From Neptunomonas concharum (GTDB lineage Bacteria > Pseudomonadota > Gammaproteobacteria > Pseudomonadales > Balneatricaceae), in NCBI RefSeq assembly GCF_008630635.1, contig NZ_CP043869.1, forward strand, positions 3,483,001 to 3,547,000: DNA of 64,000 nucleotides. Reading direction: 5' to 3'. The notes under the pieces are model-generated. The model made no database searches and was not told the DNA's origin. It was given only the letters and a program-made list of their open reading frames with translations. Positions 26,996 through 35,370 of the stretch are shown in pieces; within the stretch, counting starts at the first letter, position 1; each line of letters opens with the position of its first letter. The position numbers and the translations under genes are program-made.

Positions 26996-27547
26996 ATGCA
27001 GAGCAATTTTCTAAGTCTGAGCGTCAGACTACTCGATAGTCTCAGTGAATGGACTGGCCGGATCATATCCTGGCTGACCCTACTGATGGTTATTGTTACT
27101 TTTGTCATTGTTGTCATGCGCTATGTGTTCGAAACCGGTAACATCGCGCTTCAAGAATCGATTATCTACATGCATAGTTTTGTCTTCCTATTAGGGGCCG
27201 CGTATACCCTAAAGCATGATGGACATGTACGCGTTGATATCTTTTACCGGCCGCTCAGTGAGCGCGGTAAAGCGATTATCAATATCATCGGTATCCTCTT
27301 TTTGCTTTTCCCTGTGACCTTATTTATTGGCTATATCTCATGGGAATATGTAGCAACCTCTTGGTCTCTTATGGAAGGCTCTCAGGAAGCTGGAGGTATT
27401 GAGTACCGCTATATACTGAAATCCGCCTTAATTGCGATGCCCATCTTAATGGTGCTGCAAGGTATCGCTGAATTGTTCCGCTGTATACTCGTGCTATCCG
27501 GACAGGGGCATTTGCTTGAAGAAGATGTCACGGAGCATGCAATATGA
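26996..27547 (+). CDS. TRAP transporter small permease subunit (DctQ family)
   Basis: A 183-aa DctQ-type membrane subunit with four predicted helices. Conserved pieces are the VMRYVFETGNIALQESIIYMHSFVFLLGAAYTLKHDGHVRVDIFY block and the late helix IAMPILMVLQGIAELFRCIL. I start at ATG 26996 rather than the in-frame TTG 26948. The shorter form begins with a normal amphipathic N-terminus, and a purine-rich stretch (GAGAAGA, from 26986) precedes it. It overlaps dctM by 4 nt (ATGA), so the two permease subunits are translationally coupled. Confidence 0.9.
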   Translation: MQSNFLSLSVRLLDSLSEWTGRIISWLTLLMVIVTFVIVVMRYVFETGNIALQESIIYMHSFVFLLGAAYTLKHDGHVRVDIFYRPLSERGKAIINIIGILFLLFPVTLFIGYISWEYVATSWSLMEGSQEAGGIEYRYILKSALIAMPILMVLQGIAELFRCILVLSGQGHLLEEDVTEHAI

Positions 27548-28923
27548 TTGAGTACCTTTCTTTATTTCTATTCCTTGCTGCCGTTTTTGTCTTATTAATG
27601 GGCTACTCGGTTGCTTTCTCCTTGGCAGGTACAGGTCTTGTCTTTGCGGGTATCGGTGCTTTAACAGGGCATTTTGATAGTGTGTTCCTTGAGGCGATTC
27701 CCAACCGGTTGTTCGGCGTTATGAACAACGAGGTACTGGTCGCCGTTCCTCTATTTGTCTTTATGGGCGTTATGCTGGAGAAGTCGAAGATAGCGGAAGA
27801 GCTGCTAGATACGATGTCCATTTTGTTTGGGCCTATGCGAGGTGGTTTAGGTATATCCGTAACAGTCGTAGGTATGCTGTTAGCCGCCAGCACAGGGATT
27901 GTGGGAGCAACCGTTGTGACCATGGGGCTTCTATCACTACCTACCATGCTACGTCGTGGTTATGATCCTAAAGTTGCGACCGGGGTGATCTGTGCTTCCG
28001 GTACGCTGGGACAGATTATTCCACCGTCTATCGTTTTAGTTTTACTGGGCGATGTGATCAGCTCAGCGTACCAGCAATCGCAAATCGACCAAGGGATTTT
28101 CTCACCTGAAACCGTGACCGTTGGTGATCTGTTTTTGGGTGCCTTGATTCCTGGCTTATTACTGGTAGTCGCTTATATCCTTTATATTATATTTAAGGCT
28201 GTCGTATCTCCCAGTTCCGTCCCTGCTATCCCTCAAGAGGAGCGCGATGCAGTTGAAAATATCTGGGGTAAAGTGCTTACCGTTCTATTTCCCCCGATTC
28301 TTCTTATCGGCTTGGTACTAGGCTCGATTCTTGGTGGTCTAGCGACACCAACCGAAGCAGCCGCGGTTGGTGCCGTTGGTGCTATCATTCTTTCTATGGC
28401 TAAACGCAGCTTCTCCCTCAGCGTACTGCAAGAAGTGATGCGCTCTACGACGCAAGTCAGCTCTATGGTATTCATCATATTGGTGGGTGCTTCTATCTTT
28501 TCTCTCGTTTTCCGCGGATTCGGTGGCGATGATATGGTGAGAGACTTCCTAACCGACCTGCCTGGTGGTGTATGGGGTGCACTGGCCGTCGTTATGTTGG
28601 TGATGTTCCTTTTAGGTTTCTTCTTAGACTTTATTGAGATCACTTTCGTGGTTGTTCCCATCGTTGCCCCAATTCTTTTGGCAATGGGGCTCGATCCTGT
28701 CTGGTTAGGCATTATGATTGCTCTGAACTTACAGACCTCCTTCCTGACACCACCCTTTGGCTTTGCACTCTTTTATCTTCGCGGTGTGGCGCCTGAGTCT
28801 ATTAGTACGATGCAGATTTATAGGGGTGTTGTACCTTTCATCATTATTCAGCTCTGTATGCTGGGACTCCTTGCCTTGTGGCCAAGCTTGGCAACTTGGC
28901 TGCCTGAAGTCGTCTATGGCTGA
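27544..28923 (+). CDS. TRAP transporter large permease subunit (DctM family)
   Basis: A 459-aa polytopic DctM subunit of about 12 helices. Family features: a VPLFVFMGVMLEKSKIAEELL stretch, ASTGIVGATVVTMGLLSLPTMLRRGYD, ASGTLGQIIPPSIVLVLLGD, GGLATPTEAAAVGAVGAIIL and LNLQTSFLTPPFGFALFYLRGVAP. With DctQ and a periplasmic binding protein it drives Na-coupled uptake of a carboxylate. The longer helical set and the FLTPPFGFALFYLRGVAP ending are typical of the TakP/2-oxoacid-type subfamily, so an alpha-keto or hydroxy acid is a reasonable substrate guess. A strong terminator follows. Confidence 0.94.
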   Translation: MIEYLSLFLFLAAVFVLLMGYSVAFSLAGTGLVFAGIGALTGHFDSVFLEAIPNRLFGVMNNEVLVAVPLFVFMGVMLEKSKIAEELLDTMSILFGPMRGGLGISVTVVGMLLAASTGIVGATVVTMGLLSLPTMLRRGYDPKVATGVICASGTLGQIIPPSIVLVLLGDVISSAYQQSQIDQGIFSPETVTVGDLFLGALIPGLLLVVAYILYIIFKAVVSPSSVPAIPQEERDAVENIWGKVLTVLFPPILLIGLVLGSILGGLATPTEAAAVGAVGAIILSMAKRSFSLSVLQEVMRSTTQVSSMVFIILVGASIFSLVFRGFGGDDMVRDFLTDLPGGVWGALAVVMLVMFLLGFFLDFIEITFVVVPIVAPILLAMGLDPVWLGIMIALNLQTSFLTPPFGFALFYLRGVAPESISTMQIYRGVVPFIIIQLCMLGLLALWPSLATWLPEVVYG

Positions 28924-28950
28924 TAGATAAAACCTGATAACTAACTTAAA

Positions 28951-28982
28951 TACCCGCATCGTTCGATGCGGGTATTTTTTTA
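28951..28982 (+). terminator. Rho-independent terminator of dctQM
   Basis: A perfect 10-bp stem TACCCGCATC/GATGCGGGTA with a GTTC loop, followed by eight T residues. Confidence 0.93.
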
Positions 28983-29052
28983 TATGCGATACAATACGTG
29001 AGTTGGATATCGCAGATAATTCTTCTCGTTAGGTCTGTTGGGTGGTCGCTCA

Positions 29053-29084
29053 AACGCAAAAAACCCTGCCAAGGCAGGGTTTTT
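29053..29084 (-). terminator. Terminator of the TRAP binding-protein gene
   Basis: AAACCCTGCC (29061-29070) pairs with GGCAGGGTTT (29073-29082). On the minus strand it is followed by a T run (the A tract before 29064), so it ends the leftward dctP transcript. On the plus strand it also has a T tail, so it can act in both directions. Confidence 0.85.
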
Positions 29085-29127
29085 AAAGGACTGTAAGAGA
29101 GCGTTTAAACTCTCAACAGGTAACCTA

Positions 29128-30147
29128 TTACAGCGGGTTACGTGCGTTCAAGTATGCCTGTTCAGAAACTTGATGCCACTTGGTCGCCTGATCACGGAAC
29201 TTAACAAACGAGTCGAATACTTTCTTTGTCTTCTCATCATTCGCAGCTTCTTCAGATACGACTTTATCAGACAGATCTTTGAGCTTCTGCAGCACTTCAT
29301 CAGGGAACTTACGCAATTCAACATTGTGCTCGTTTACCAACTGCTCCAACGCACGGTTGTTCTTCGCTGTGAAGTCCGCCAGCATATCTTGGTTAGCAAC
29401 GCGAATCGCATTACGTACAATAATCTGCAGATCAGCAGGCAGCTTTTCAAACGCTTCTTTGTTGATAAAGCATTCCAGCGTTGTACCTGGCTCATGCCAG
29501 CCTGGGTAGTAGTAGTATTTAGCCGCTTTGTGCAGACCAAACGCTACATCATTGTAAGGACCTACCCACTCTGTGGCATCGATTGCACCAGACTGTAAAG
29601 ATGGGAAGATCTCACCACCTGGCAACAGGACAGGGGTACCGCCTGCACGCTTAAGCACTTCGCCACCTAAACCTGGGATACGCATTTTCAGACCTTTCAG
29701 GTCGTCAGCAGTATTAATTTCTTTGTTGAACCAACCGCCCATCTGCACACCAGTATTACCCGCAGCGCCTGGGACCAAGCCAAATTCAGCATAGATCTCT
29801 TCCCATAGCTCCATTCCGCCGCCATGGTACAACCAGCTGTTCATTTCCTGAGCAGTCAAACCGAAAGGTACAGCAGCGAAAAATTGAGCAGCACGACTCT
29901 TACCTTTCCAATAATATGAGGCCCCATGCCCCATTTCAGCGGTTCCACGTGATACCGCATCGAAGATCTCCAATGCACCTACCAGTTCTTTCGCTCCGTA
30001 TACTTTTACCTGTACACGGCCACCGGTCATCTCACCGATCAGTTTTGCTAGATTGTTAGCACCTGTTCCCAGACCAGGGAAGTTTTTTGGCCAGGTGGTA
30101 ACCATTTTCCATTTAAATTCTGGCGCAGCTTTGGCAGCCGTAGACAT
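29128..30147 (-). CDS. TRAP transporter substrate-binding protein (TakP-like), signal peptide interrupted
   Basis: A 339-aa open frame encoding a complete mature TRAP binding protein. Binding-site blocks include WPKNFPGLGTGANNLAKL, ELVGALEIFDAVSRGTAEMGH, LKGLKMRIPGLGGEVLKRAGG (with the conserved arginine), IDATEWVGPYNDVAFGL and YYYYPGWHEPGT. These resemble the 2-oxoacid-binding TakP group. The ATG at 30147 falls inside what is clearly a Tat signal peptide; the true start, GTG 30207, is separated from it by an in-frame TAA (30193-30195). As written, the product would lack its export signal and ATG 30147 has no ribosome site. It is a likely pseudogene or a sequencing error. It is convergent with dctQM, with a terminator between. 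Confidence 0.85.
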   Translation of the reverse strand: MSTAAKAAPEFKWKMVTTWPKNFPGLGTGANNLAKLIGEMTGGRVQVKVYGAKELVGALEIFDAVSRGTAEMGHGASYYWKGKSRAAQFFAAVPFGLTAQEMNSWLYHGGGMELWEEIYAEFGLVPGAAGNTGVQMGGWFNKEINTADDLKGLKMRIPGLGGEVLKRAGGTPVLLPGGEIFPSLQSGAIDATEWVGPYNDVAFGLHKAAKYYYYPGWHEPGTTLECFINKEAFEKLPADLQIIVRNAIRVANQDMLADFTAKNNRALEQLVNEHNVELRKFPDEVLQKLKDLSDKVVSEEAANDEKTKKVFDSFVKFRDQATKWHQVSEQAYLNARNPL

Positions 30148-30207
30148 TAGAGCACCGGTTGCTACCGTCGCAGCTCCAGCACTTTTAAGAAATTAACGAC
30201 GCTTCAC
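30148..30207 (-). pseudogene. Tat signal peptide of the TRAP binding protein broken by an in-frame stop
   Basis: From GTG 30207, with GGGAG about 8 nt upstream, the frame reads V-K-R-R-stop-F-L-K-S-A-G-A-A, then a hydrophobic ATVATGAL stretch. It runs straight into the annotated ORF, whose STAAKAAPEF provides the AxA cleavage site. The stop (TAA, 30193-30195) occupies the x of the RRxFLK Tat motif. One substitution from CAA, GAA or AAA would explain it. Confidence 0.85.
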
Positions 30208-30451
30208 TAGGTCTACTCCCTTTATTGTTTTTAATGAGTATAGCGGATTGAACATAGCATGCACTATAAGCCCCTGCAATGACTCGGAACAGCTCTTTTA
30301 TTACGTACGTGGTAATACCCAGAAGTTATCACCCATGCCAACAAGATACGCCTAACCTATTCTGACAAATAAGATTTTTTGTAAAATTACCCTGTCACTT
30401 GTTTCGTTGTTATACTTGCTTAACAATGACACTATCCAATGAGATTCGTAC

Positions 30452-31336
30452 TTGAACTCTGCAAATTTACTAAAATCCATTACCGATGCGCGCCCAAAGC
30501 TTCGCAAGTCAGAGCAGAAGGTCGCGGACTTTGTTTTGGCGAATCCTCAGGATGTCATTCACATGCGGATTGTTGACTTAGCCTCTGAAGCGAATGTCAG
30601 CGAACCTACCGTCGTACGCTTTTGCCGTGCTTTACATTACGATGGCTTTCAGGACTTTAAACTGACGCTAGCCCAAGGGCTTGCCAGTAACGCCAGTTTT
30701 GAGCAGTTTTCATTAGATTCCAAAGATACGGTATCCGAGTTTAAACAAAAGATTTTTGATTCTATGATCGGAAATCTGATCCACATCCGCGACCAACTAG
30801 AACCCAACACGCTAGAAAGCGCCATTGACGCTCTTGTTAAAGCAAAGCGGATTGAGTTTTATGGATTTGGTGCCTCTGCTGCTGTTTGTAGTGATGCGCA
30901 GCATAAGTTTTATCGACTGCAAATTTCTGCTGCCGCTTATTCCGATCCACATATGCAAACAATCTCCGCGGTATCGATGGTTCCGGGGGATGTCGTTGTC
31001 GCTATATCCCAAACAGGGCGAACAAAAGATCTTTTGCATACGGTCAAGCTAGTGCGCGATACCGGCGCAACCGTCATATCATTGTGCCCAAGCAACACTC
31101 CGCTAGCTGAACTGGCTACACTGCCCATCCATATTGATGTAGAAGAAGATAAAGACCTCAGTACATTAATGTCTTCACGGGTTCTTCACTTAGTGGTAAT
31201 TGATGTATTAGCGGTAGGCGTAGCTATGCGCTTAGGCCCAGCACTGCTAGATCACCTTAAAACGATTAAGCGCAGCCTACGCAGTTTACGACAGAATGAC
31301 AGACGGATGCTTACACGCCGCCCAGATAATATCTAA
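30452..31336 (+). CDS. hexR: RpiR-family transcriptional regulator HexR
   Basis: A 294-aa regulator: N-terminal RpiR helix-turn-helix (MRIVDLASEANVSEPTVVRFCRAL, about residues 38-61) and C-terminal SIS sugar-phosphate domain (RIEFYGFGASAAVCSDAQHKFYRL, VVVAISQTGRTKDLLHTV, SSRVLHLVVIDVLAVGVAM). It is closely similar to Pseudomonas HexR, which senses KDPG and controls Entner-Doudoroff and central carbon genes. Start is TTG 30452, matching the family N-terminus. A -10 TATACT (30411-30416) with a poor -35 TTACCC (30388-30393) is the likely promoter. No zwf or edd is in the window. Confidence 0.9.
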   Translation: MNSANLLKSITDARPKLRKSEQKVADFVLANPQDVIHMRIVDLASEANVSEPTVVRFCRALHYDGFQDFKLTLAQGLASNASFEQFSLDSKDTVSEFKQKIFDSMIGNLIHIRDQLEPNTLESAIDALVKAKRIEFYGFGASAAVCSDAQHKFYRLQISAAAYSDPHMQTISAVSMVPGDVVVAISQTGRTKDLLHTVKLVRDTGATVISLCPSNTPLAELATLPIHIDVEEDKDLSTLMSSRVLHLVVIDVLAVGVAMRLGPALLDHLKTIKRSLRSLRQNDRRMLTRRPDNI

Positions 31337-31503
31337 TCTCCGTTTTAGCTTTAACAAAACTGCAACTTCCCCTCGCTATATTCCTCACTGGTTGAAATCT
31401 GACCAATTTTTAGTTAAAAAAGAGTTGTTGATGTCTCTTGAGTTTACTGAGGCTAACGATCCTCAGTGCTTTAACTCATTGTATAGCGCGAGGTTGAGAT
31501 ATT

Positions 31504-31710
31504 ATGCTGAATCAAAAAACAGCCACCCTGAGTCATGTACAGATCGAGGTTATTGATACATTGATCGGTTTTGAGGAAGAGGAAAAAATCCGCAACAAGC
31601 AGCAAGCGTCAAAGCGATTACTAGCGGCCCGAAGAGCCATAGAAGCCCACCGTGAAGAGGTTCGTTTATCCAAAGAGATAGACAGGGAAGCTTGGTTTGA
31701 TGATATCTAG
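31504..31710 (+). CDS. PA3496-like small protein
   Basis: A 68-aa, highly charged, helical protein. The C-terminal half (KRLLAARRAIEAHREEVRLSKEIDREAWFDDI) resembles the PA3496 family of putative envelope-integrity proteins in Pseudomonas, which also lie beside hexR. The N-terminal half is less conserved. A 7-bp hairpin ACTGAGG/CCTCAGT (31446-31452 with 31461-31467) sits in its leader. Function is unknown. Confidence 0.7.
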   Translation: MLNQKTATLSHVQIEVIDTLIGFEEEEKIRNKQQASKRLLAARRAIEAHREEVRLSKEIDREAWFDDI

Positions 31711-31751
31711 CTACCCTGCCTGAAACCCTGAAGGTTTATCAATCAGGGTAG
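31711..31751. terminator. Inverted-repeat structure between convergent genes
   Basis: CTACCCTG (31711-31718) pairs with CAGGGTAG (31744-31751), enclosing a smaller hairpin AAACC/GGTTT (31723-31727 with 31733-31737). It spans the junction of the PA3496-like gene and the convergent glutamate-synthase-like gene and overlaps the latter's last codons. It lacks a clean T tail, so terminator function is tentative. Confidence 0.4.
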
Positions 31752-33226
31752 ATAATATTGAGGGGTACAGAACGTCCGCCATCTAATACCAGTGCCGCAT
31801 GATGACGTTTAAGTTGTCGCGGCTCTGGAACTCCACACGAGTGGGCGATCATTTCAACCTCATGAACCAGATTCTGGTGGAAATGGAAAACCCTTTCCGC
31901 TTTTACCTCAGGGACCAAGCCCTGCTGTAAGTCTGGATCATGGGTGGTGATACCTGTAGGACAGGTGTTCTTATTACACTGCAGCGCCTGTATGCACCCT
32001 AGCGCGAACATAAACCCTCGGGCACTAACCACAAAATCAGCACCAATACAGATAGCCGCTGCCACATCTGTCGGGTTGATCATTTTTCCGGACACAATGA
32101 CACGAATCCGACTTCGTAACTCATGTTGTGCCAATTTATTAACAAGAATCGGCAAACTCTCACGTACTGGCAAACCGACATTATCCATCAGCGGCATAGG
32201 GGCGGCGCCCGTGCCACCATCAGAACTGTCTAGCGTAATGAAGTCAGGAGCTCGCTCAACGCCTCGTTTAATTACGGCTTCACAGAATTGATCCAGCCAA
32301 TCTGTCGTGCCTAGCACCAGTTTAAAACCACAGGGCTTACCGGTCACTCGGCGAATTCGCTCTACGGTATCCAGTAAATCATCAATAGAGGCGATATCCG
32401 CATGGCGATTTGGACTGATTGACGGCTGCCCTTCTGGAATACCGCGAATTTCGGCAATCGCCTTACTTACTTTTTCGGCGGGCAAGATGCCACCCTTACC
32501 CGGTTTTGCTCCTTGAGAAAGCTTGATCTCAAACATCTTCACTTGGCTTATCGCCGCTTTTTCTCTCAATTTGTCATCCGACAGATTCCCTGCTGAATCA
32601 CGAACACCGTATTTGGCTGTACCAATCTGAAAAACAATGTCACACCCACCTTCAAGGTGAAAAGGCGATAACCCACCTTCCCCTGTGTTCATCCAGCAGC
32701 CCGCTTTCGCTGCACCATAAGATAGTGCCTGAACCGCAGGCTTAGAGAGAGCACCATAACTCATACCTGAGATATTAAAAAAAGAGGGAGCATCGTAAGG
32801 CTGTTCACAATAAGGTCCGATACGCATCGGCTGCGACTGTGCTGAATCTTCGGACAACGTAGGAAATGGGCAATTAAGAAAATAGTAAGTACCTGGGCGG
32901 CGCAGATCACGCGTCGAGCCAAATGCGATGGTGTTATCAAGATTCTTCGCGGCACGATAAACCCAGCTTCTTTGCGCACGGTTAAAGGGTAGCTCCTCCC
33001 GATCCATTGCAAAAAAGTACTGGCGAAAAAACTCACCTAAGTGCTCAAAGAGGTAACGAAAACGTCCGATAAGTGGGTAGTTACGCCGAATAGTCTGCGA
33101 TGTTTGATGCTTATCTTGCCAATACATGACGGCCGCCGTGAGTAATAAACCGGCTACGACAATCAAGAAAATAATACCAACGGTCGCGATAAAGTTAATG
33201 GCAAATGAGGTAAGGGTATCGTTCAC
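31739..33226 (-). CDS. Membrane-anchored FMN-binding glutamate synthase-like protein
   Basis: A 495-aa protein of the stand-alone GltB domain-2 family. An N-terminal helix (about residues 8-36) anchors it. The body is an FMN-binding TIM barrel: SGMSYGALSKPAVQALSYGAA, NTGEGGLSPFHLEGG, GAKPGKGGILPAEKV, PDFITLDSSDGGTGAAPMPLMDN, a GADFVVSARGFMFALGCIQALQCNKNTCPTGI segment with the cysteines that ligate an Fe-S cluster in glutamate synthases. There is no glutaminase domain, so it is not a complete GOGAT; the true substrate is unknown. It starts at GTG 33226. Confidence 0.9.
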   Translation of the reverse strand: MNDTLTSFAINFIATVGIIFLIVVAGLLLTAAVMYWQDKHQTSQTIRRNYPLIGRFRYLFEHLGEFFRQYFFAMDREELPFNRAQRSWVYRAAKNLDNTIAFGSTRDLRRPGTYYFLNCPFPTLSEDSAQSQPMRIGPYCEQPYDAPSFFNISGMSYGALSKPAVQALSYGAAKAGCWMNTGEGGLSPFHLEGGCDIVFQIGTAKYGVRDSAGNLSDDKLREKAAISQVKMFEIKLSQGAKPGKGGILPAEKVSKAIAEIRGIPEGQPSISPNRHADIASIDDLLDTVERIRRVTGKPCGFKLVLGTTDWLDQFCEAVIKRGVERAPDFITLDSSDGGTGAAPMPLMDNVGLPVRESLPILVNKLAQHELRSRIRVIVSGKMINPTDVAAAICIGADFVVSARGFMFALGCIQALQCNKNTCPTGITTHDPDLQQGLVPEVKAERVFHFHQNLVHEVEMIAHSCGVPEPRQLKRHHAALVLDGGRSVPLNIIYPD

Positions 33227-33301
33227 GGCTAAAACTCCAAAACGCTATGATCTATCTACTAAAGCTAGCATGTAATCACATAAAACAGCGAATTTTTAGT
33301 T

Positions 33302-34036
33302 TCATATCAGCGAAATAGCATCAGGTGGTGGTGATCGTCTCACTTTAGGCGAACTCAATAACGATGACCAACTAACAATCGCGTAACGCACTCCCTCCGT
33401 CACCGCTTCCGCTGTATGTAGATAGCGACTATCTGATGGAAAAAAGATCAACATCCCCGCTTTGGGCTTAATCTTATAGCCGAAGTTTTCAAAGGAGATA
33501 TGTCCACCTTCAAAATCACTATTCAGGTAAAGTAGTAAACTAATATCCCGATCTAAATCTTTTCTCCAGCGCTGACTACTTTCATCAAAATTTTCACTGT
33601 CAGCATGCGGCAGATAAAACCCACCGGGGTTGTATTTGAGAAGTTGCGGCTGCTCAAACCAGCTCACTTTATCCTTAACGTGCGGCTCAACCACTTCCAG
33701 CAGCGCTTGCTTTACGAATTGATCAAGACGACTCTGGTGTGCAGACATATCAACTCTTTCGGTAACACGCCCTTCATCTACTTTTCGAACCACTTCATCT
33801 TCATTGGTGTGTTCTAAATCGACAATAGTTAAACGCTCACTCTCTAACGTTTTAGCCAGCACCACCAGCGCCTGGCATTCATCAGGAGATAAGAAGTTTT
33901 CAATGACAACAACCCCATAGGGGGGCTGCCGGTTTGATGCCGAAGAGCCGCAACAGTTTTTAAATCGAAGTCCACTATTGCAAAAACACGCTTCGTTCCT
34001 TGAAGGTCTGAAATCATCCCGAAGAGGTTTATCCAT
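33302..34036 (-). CDS. 2OG-Fe(II) oxygenase (prolyl 4-hydroxylase fold) with N-terminal SEC-C motif
   Basis: A 244-aa fusion. Residues 13-30 are a SEC-C zinc motif (RNEACFCNSGLRFKNCC, cysteines 17, 19, 28, 29). The rest is a 2-oxoglutarate/Fe(II) dioxygenase with H144-x-D146 (LPHADSE), distal H207 (YLHTAEAV) and the 2OG-binding arginine R217 (GVRYAIVSW). All iron ligands are present, so it should be active. Family members hydroxylate protein prolines; bacterial targets include EF-Tu. The SEC-C motif, found at the end of SecA, binds ribosomes or chaperones, hinting at a translation-linked substrate (inference). Confidence 0.87.
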   Translation of the reverse strand: MDKPLRDDFRPSRNEACFCNSGLRFKNCCGSSASNRQPPYGVVVIENFLSPDECQALVVLAKTLESERLTIVDLEHTNEDEVVRKVDEGRVTERVDMSAHQSRLDQFVKQALLEVVEPHVKDKVSWFEQPQLLKYNPGGFYLPHADSENFDESSQRWRKDLDRDISLLLYLNSDFEGGHISFENFGYKIKPKAGMLIFFPSDSRYLHTAEAVTEGVRYAIVSWSSLLSSPKVRRSPPPDAISLI

Positions 34037-34129
34037 AGATCAGCCGCCTAAATATCGTTCCCTTTTAGAAAATTAGACACGATTTTTTAGCACAAAGACA
34101 GAGTGATAGCGTTATTTGATCGATCCACA

Positions 34130-34480
34130 TCAGTGAATCTCTTTACGTTCACGGGATAAAATCTCCTGAGCATCCAACGAAGCAATCGAGATACGATGAT
34201 CAAGGGGTATATCACCACTGACCTGCAAAGCCAGATAGCGCATACAGCAGACTCTCAGAAAAGAGGTAAAGTTACCTAGATCGTGCTCTGCATCGATCGA
34301 CTCATGATAAAGCCGCGTAATCATCTGCGGGATATTCATATCATCACGCTGCGCAATCGCTTCAAGCACTGACCAGAAATAGTTCTCTAAACGAATACTG
34401 GTCACCATACCATCGACGCGTAACGAGCGTGTGCTACTCGTCCAAAGATTCGAATCAGCCTGAATAAAAAGCTTACACAT
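34130..34480 (-). CDS. Ribbon-helix-helix domain protein
   Basis: A 116-aa protein with a ribbon-helix-helix segment (TRSLRVDGMVTSIRLENYFWSVLEAIAQRDDMNIPQMITRLY, about residues 15-60), then a domain with FLRVCCMRYLAL. This RHH arrangement occurs in small putative DNA-binding proteins of alpha- and gammaproteobacteria. I choose ATG 34480 over GTG 34492, because the GGGGG before it (spacing about 7 nt) is then a usable ribosome site. It lies between a dioxygenase and a DJ-1 protein, all leftward. Its target is unknown. Confidence 0.75.
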   Translation of the reverse strand: MCKLFIQADSNLWTSSTRSLRVDGMVTSIRLENYFWSVLEAIAQRDDMNIPQMITRLYHESIDAEHDLGNFTSFLRVCCMRYLALQVSGDIPLDHRISIASLDAQEILSRERKEIH

Positions 34481-34568
34481 CGATACCCCCACATTAAGTC
34501 GTTATGTTATCTCGCAACCCACACACTCAGAGACAGCGGCAGGTTGCGACACCCCTTATCAATGGCTA

Positions 34569-35135
34569 TCAGCTAAGTAAAGCCATAAACTGGGCGAGCC
34601 AAGCTGGATGAGCAGGCCATGCAGGAGCCGTTACTAAGTTACCATCTGTTACCGCCTCGGCAACATCAATCTCTGCAAAACGCCCACCCGCACTAACAAC
34701 TTCAGGCTTACAGGCAGGATACGCAGAGCAAAGCTTGCCCTCAAGCACCCCAGCCGCCGCCAGCAGTTGTGCACCATGGCAGATTGCCGCCACTGGTTTA
34801 TTCGTCACGAAAAAATGTTTTACCATCTCGACAACTGTTGCATCTAATCTTAAGTACTCGGGAGCACGGCCTCCCGGAATCACCAAAGCATCATAGGTAG
34901 TCACATCAACCTCATCGAAAGAGGCGTTCAGCATAAAGTTATGACCACGCTTTTCTGTGTAGGTCTGATCACCTTCAAAGTCATGAATCGCCGTAACCAC
35001 CGTATCTCCCTTTCGCTTTCCGGGACACACCGCATCAACCGAATGGCCGACCGCCATCAACGCCTGAAAAGGCACCATGGTTTCGTAATCTTCTGTAAAG
35101 TCACCCGTAATCATCAAAATCTTTTTATTATTCAT
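34569..35135 (-). CDS. DJ-1/PfpI family protein
   Basis: A 188-aa DJ-1/PfpI superfamily protein with the nucleophile elbow [10 protein letters not shown], an upstream acidic residue in [20 protein letters not shown], and [13 protein letters not shown]. Homologues (PfpI, YhbO, HchA) act as glyoxalase III, deglycase or stress proteases; the exact activity cannot be read from the sequence. It is the last gene before the restriction island. Confidence 0.88.
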   Translation of the reverse strand: MNNKKILMITGDFTEDYETMVPFQALMAVGHSVDAVCPGKRKGDTVVTAIHDFEGDQTYTEKRGHNFMLNASFDEVDVTTYDALVIPGGRAPEYLRLDATVVEMVKHFFVTNKPVAAICHGAQLLAAAGVLEGKLCSAYPACKPEVVSAGGRFAEIDVAEAVTDGNLVTAPAWPAHPAWLAQFMALLS

Positions 35136-35285
35136 ATCGTTACTCCGATGCTTTGACTAAACCACTGTTGCCAACACAGCAACCGCTCTTAACGCATAGA
35201 AAAGATAACAAGGAGATATGAATTACAGGTATTACGGGAATACTACATGAGTAATATGAGGAAAAAGATTAGCTATATGGGATAG

Positions 35286-35320
35286 AAAAGCCTAACTCGG
35301 TTGAAGCGAATTAGGCTTTT
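35286..35320. terminator. Bidirectional terminator at the left end of the restriction island
   Basis: A perfect 10-bp stem AAAAGCCTAA (35286-35295) / TTAGGCTTTT (35311-35320) with a 15-nt loop. The T and A ends give a T tail on both strands. It terminates the leftward hsdM transcript and insulates it from the DJ-1 gene. Confidence 0.88.
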
Positions 35321-35370
35321 TATGGGTTAGCAAAGGGCATCATAATGAAATTAAAAACAATCCACTGTTT

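Noticed and set aside
29038-29598. Open frame of 186 codons on the plus strand opposite the TRAP binding protein
   Set aside because: It crosses a terminator and is the shadow of a clear coding gene.
29942-29955. parS-like sequence GTTCCACGTGATAC inside the TRAP binding-protein gene
   Set aside because: It matches 12 of 14 bases of the consensus palindrome but lies within a coding segment 25 kb from parAB, and no second copy was found near oriC. A chance match is likely.
30378-30392. Possible HexR autoregulatory site TGTAAAATTAC near the hexR promoter
   Set aside because: The arms are too close together to fit the HexR consensus spacing, so I did not list it as an operator.
31296-31556. 86-codon frame overlapping hexR and the PA3496-like gene
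   Set aside because: Overlaps two supported genes in another frame and has no recognisable features.
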